From positions 1 to 8,077 of the forward strand of contig NZLV01000201.1 in the NCBI GenBank assembly GCA_002694345.1: 8,077 nucleotides of DNA, read 5' to 3'. Origin of the DNA: Maricaulis sp. Its GTDB lineage: Bacteria; Pseudomonadota; Alphaproteobacteria; Caulobacterales; Maricaulaceae. Both the position numbers and the translations under genes were made by a program. Shown one piece after another: positions 7,475 to 8,077 of this stretch (position 1 is its first letter; every line of letters starts with the position of its first letter). The notes beneath the pieces are model-generated. The model was given only the letters and a program-made list of their open reading frames with translations. It was not told where the DNA came from and searched no databases.

Positions 7475-8077
7475 TCAGGCTTTGTCCTCGTCGAACGGAG
7501 CGACGGGGACTTCCTCCGCCTTCAGCGCGGCCAGGGCCGGGCTGGCGAACTGGCGGAAGGTCAGAATGCCGGCGATGGCCAGCGTGGCGAGGATCTGCGC
7601 CAGCGGCCCGCCGATCCAGGCCAGATAGCCGATCGACAGGAACAGGCTGCGCAGGCCCCGGTTGAACTGGCGTCCGGCGACGACATTCATCGCTCCGGCT
7701 CGATAGGCCCCGGCCATCGCCTCCTTGGAGATCTCGCCATCGCGCGGCGTGTCCCGGGTCGCGCCCAGCAGCATGGCGGAGTAGTTCACCAGCCGGTAGG
7801 ACCAGCCGAACTTGAAGAAGGCATAGGCATAGATCACCAGCAGGCCCAGGCTCATCACCTCCCATTGCGTGCGGGAGCCGGTATCCAGGAAAGGCACGTC
7901 GGCCACGGCATTCATCACCGGGTCGAGCGCCGTGATCAGGGTGAAGGCTGCGCCGATGCCCAGCAGGGCGGTGGAGGCAAAGAAGGCGATCCCGTTCTGC
8001 AGACCGGCAATGATTTGGCTGTCGACGATCCGCACCGAGCGACCTGCCATGCCGGTCATCCAGTAGCGGCGGTGTTC
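7475..8077 (-). CDS. DUF599 family membrane protein (N-terminus beyond window)
   Basis: Two hundred codons are visible and the frame stays open to the window edge. The ATG at 8059 is internal: the six codons before it (EHRRYW) continue the family pattern of a basic RRxWM segment followed by RIVDSQII and FFAST, as seen in DUF599 proteins. Numbered from that internal Met, hydrophobic stretches lie at about 17-45, 66-90 and 135-170, so this is an inner-membrane protein. The family usually has about four spans, the first of which would lie in the missing part. The C-terminus is acidic and polar (FDEDKA). The family has no established function. It lies 82 bp upstream of the transporter gene in the same direction, so co-transcription is possible, but no promoter or terminator in the gap decides this. 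The family assignment is from memory of its conserved core and is fairly confident. No function is claimed. Confidence 0.82.
   Translation of the reverse strand, partial: EHRRYWMTGMAGRSVRIVDSQIIAGLQNGIAFFASTALLGIGAAFTLITALDPVMNAVADVPFLDTGSRTQWEVMSLGLLVIYAYAFFKFGWSYRLVNYSAMLLGATRDTPRDGEISKEAMAGAYRAGAMNVVAGRQFNRGLRSLFLSIGYLAWIGGPLAQILATLAIAGILTFRQFASPALAALKAEEVPVAPFDEDKA

Noticed and set aside
5818..7665. 615-codon plus-strand open frame opposite the transporter, rich in His and Gln
   Set aside because: The His/Gln/Arg/Asp composition is what antisense reading of a membrane protein gives. The AbgT frame is unmistakable.

Overview
The window looks like a high-GC alphaproteobacterial chromosome, probably a marine stalked or budding type near Maricaulis/Hyphomonadaceae. 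That placement is an inference from the GC-rich third codon positions, the RhlE-like helicase with a TTG start, and the style of the DUF599 and AbgT proteins. It was not tested by any search. There are five protein-coding genes, two of them cut by the window edges. I see no RNA genes, insertion sequences, CRISPR arrays or integration sites.

Left block (1-4073, + strand). A very large protein of at least 1019 residues, cut at its 5' end, carries an IPT/TIG-like beta-sandwich, two divergent copies of a ~150-residue beta-rich unit, and a C-terminal von Willebrand A (vWA) domain with a complete metal-binding (MIDAS) motif. Its stop codon overlaps by one base the start of a second gene. That gene encodes a signal-peptide-bearing, PPC-like beta-sandwich protein with one C-terminal membrane anchor. 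The pair looks like a translationally coupled, exported vWA/PPC module of unknown function. It is the least explained part of the window.

Middle (4074-5811, + strand). A 259-bp non-coding stretch precedes a complete DEAD-box RNA helicase of the RhlE type, with all core motifs, a TTG start and a long basic Gly/Lys/Arg-rich tail. A perfect 13-bp inverted repeat (5821-5849) lies between this gene and the convergent gene that follows, and probably terminates transcription from both sides.

Right block (5854-8077, - strand). A complete AbgT-family transporter (p-aminobenzoyl-glutamate uptake or sulfonamide/antimetabolite efflux) is preceded by a DUF599 membrane protein whose N-terminus lies beyond the window. 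The two genes run in the same direction, 82 bp apart. The gap holds a small hairpin that includes the likely ribosome binding site of the transporter.

The three blocks are probably separate transcription units with no obvious shared pathway. The helicase acts on cytoplasmic RNA, the right block encodes inner-membrane proteins, and the left block encodes exported proteins.
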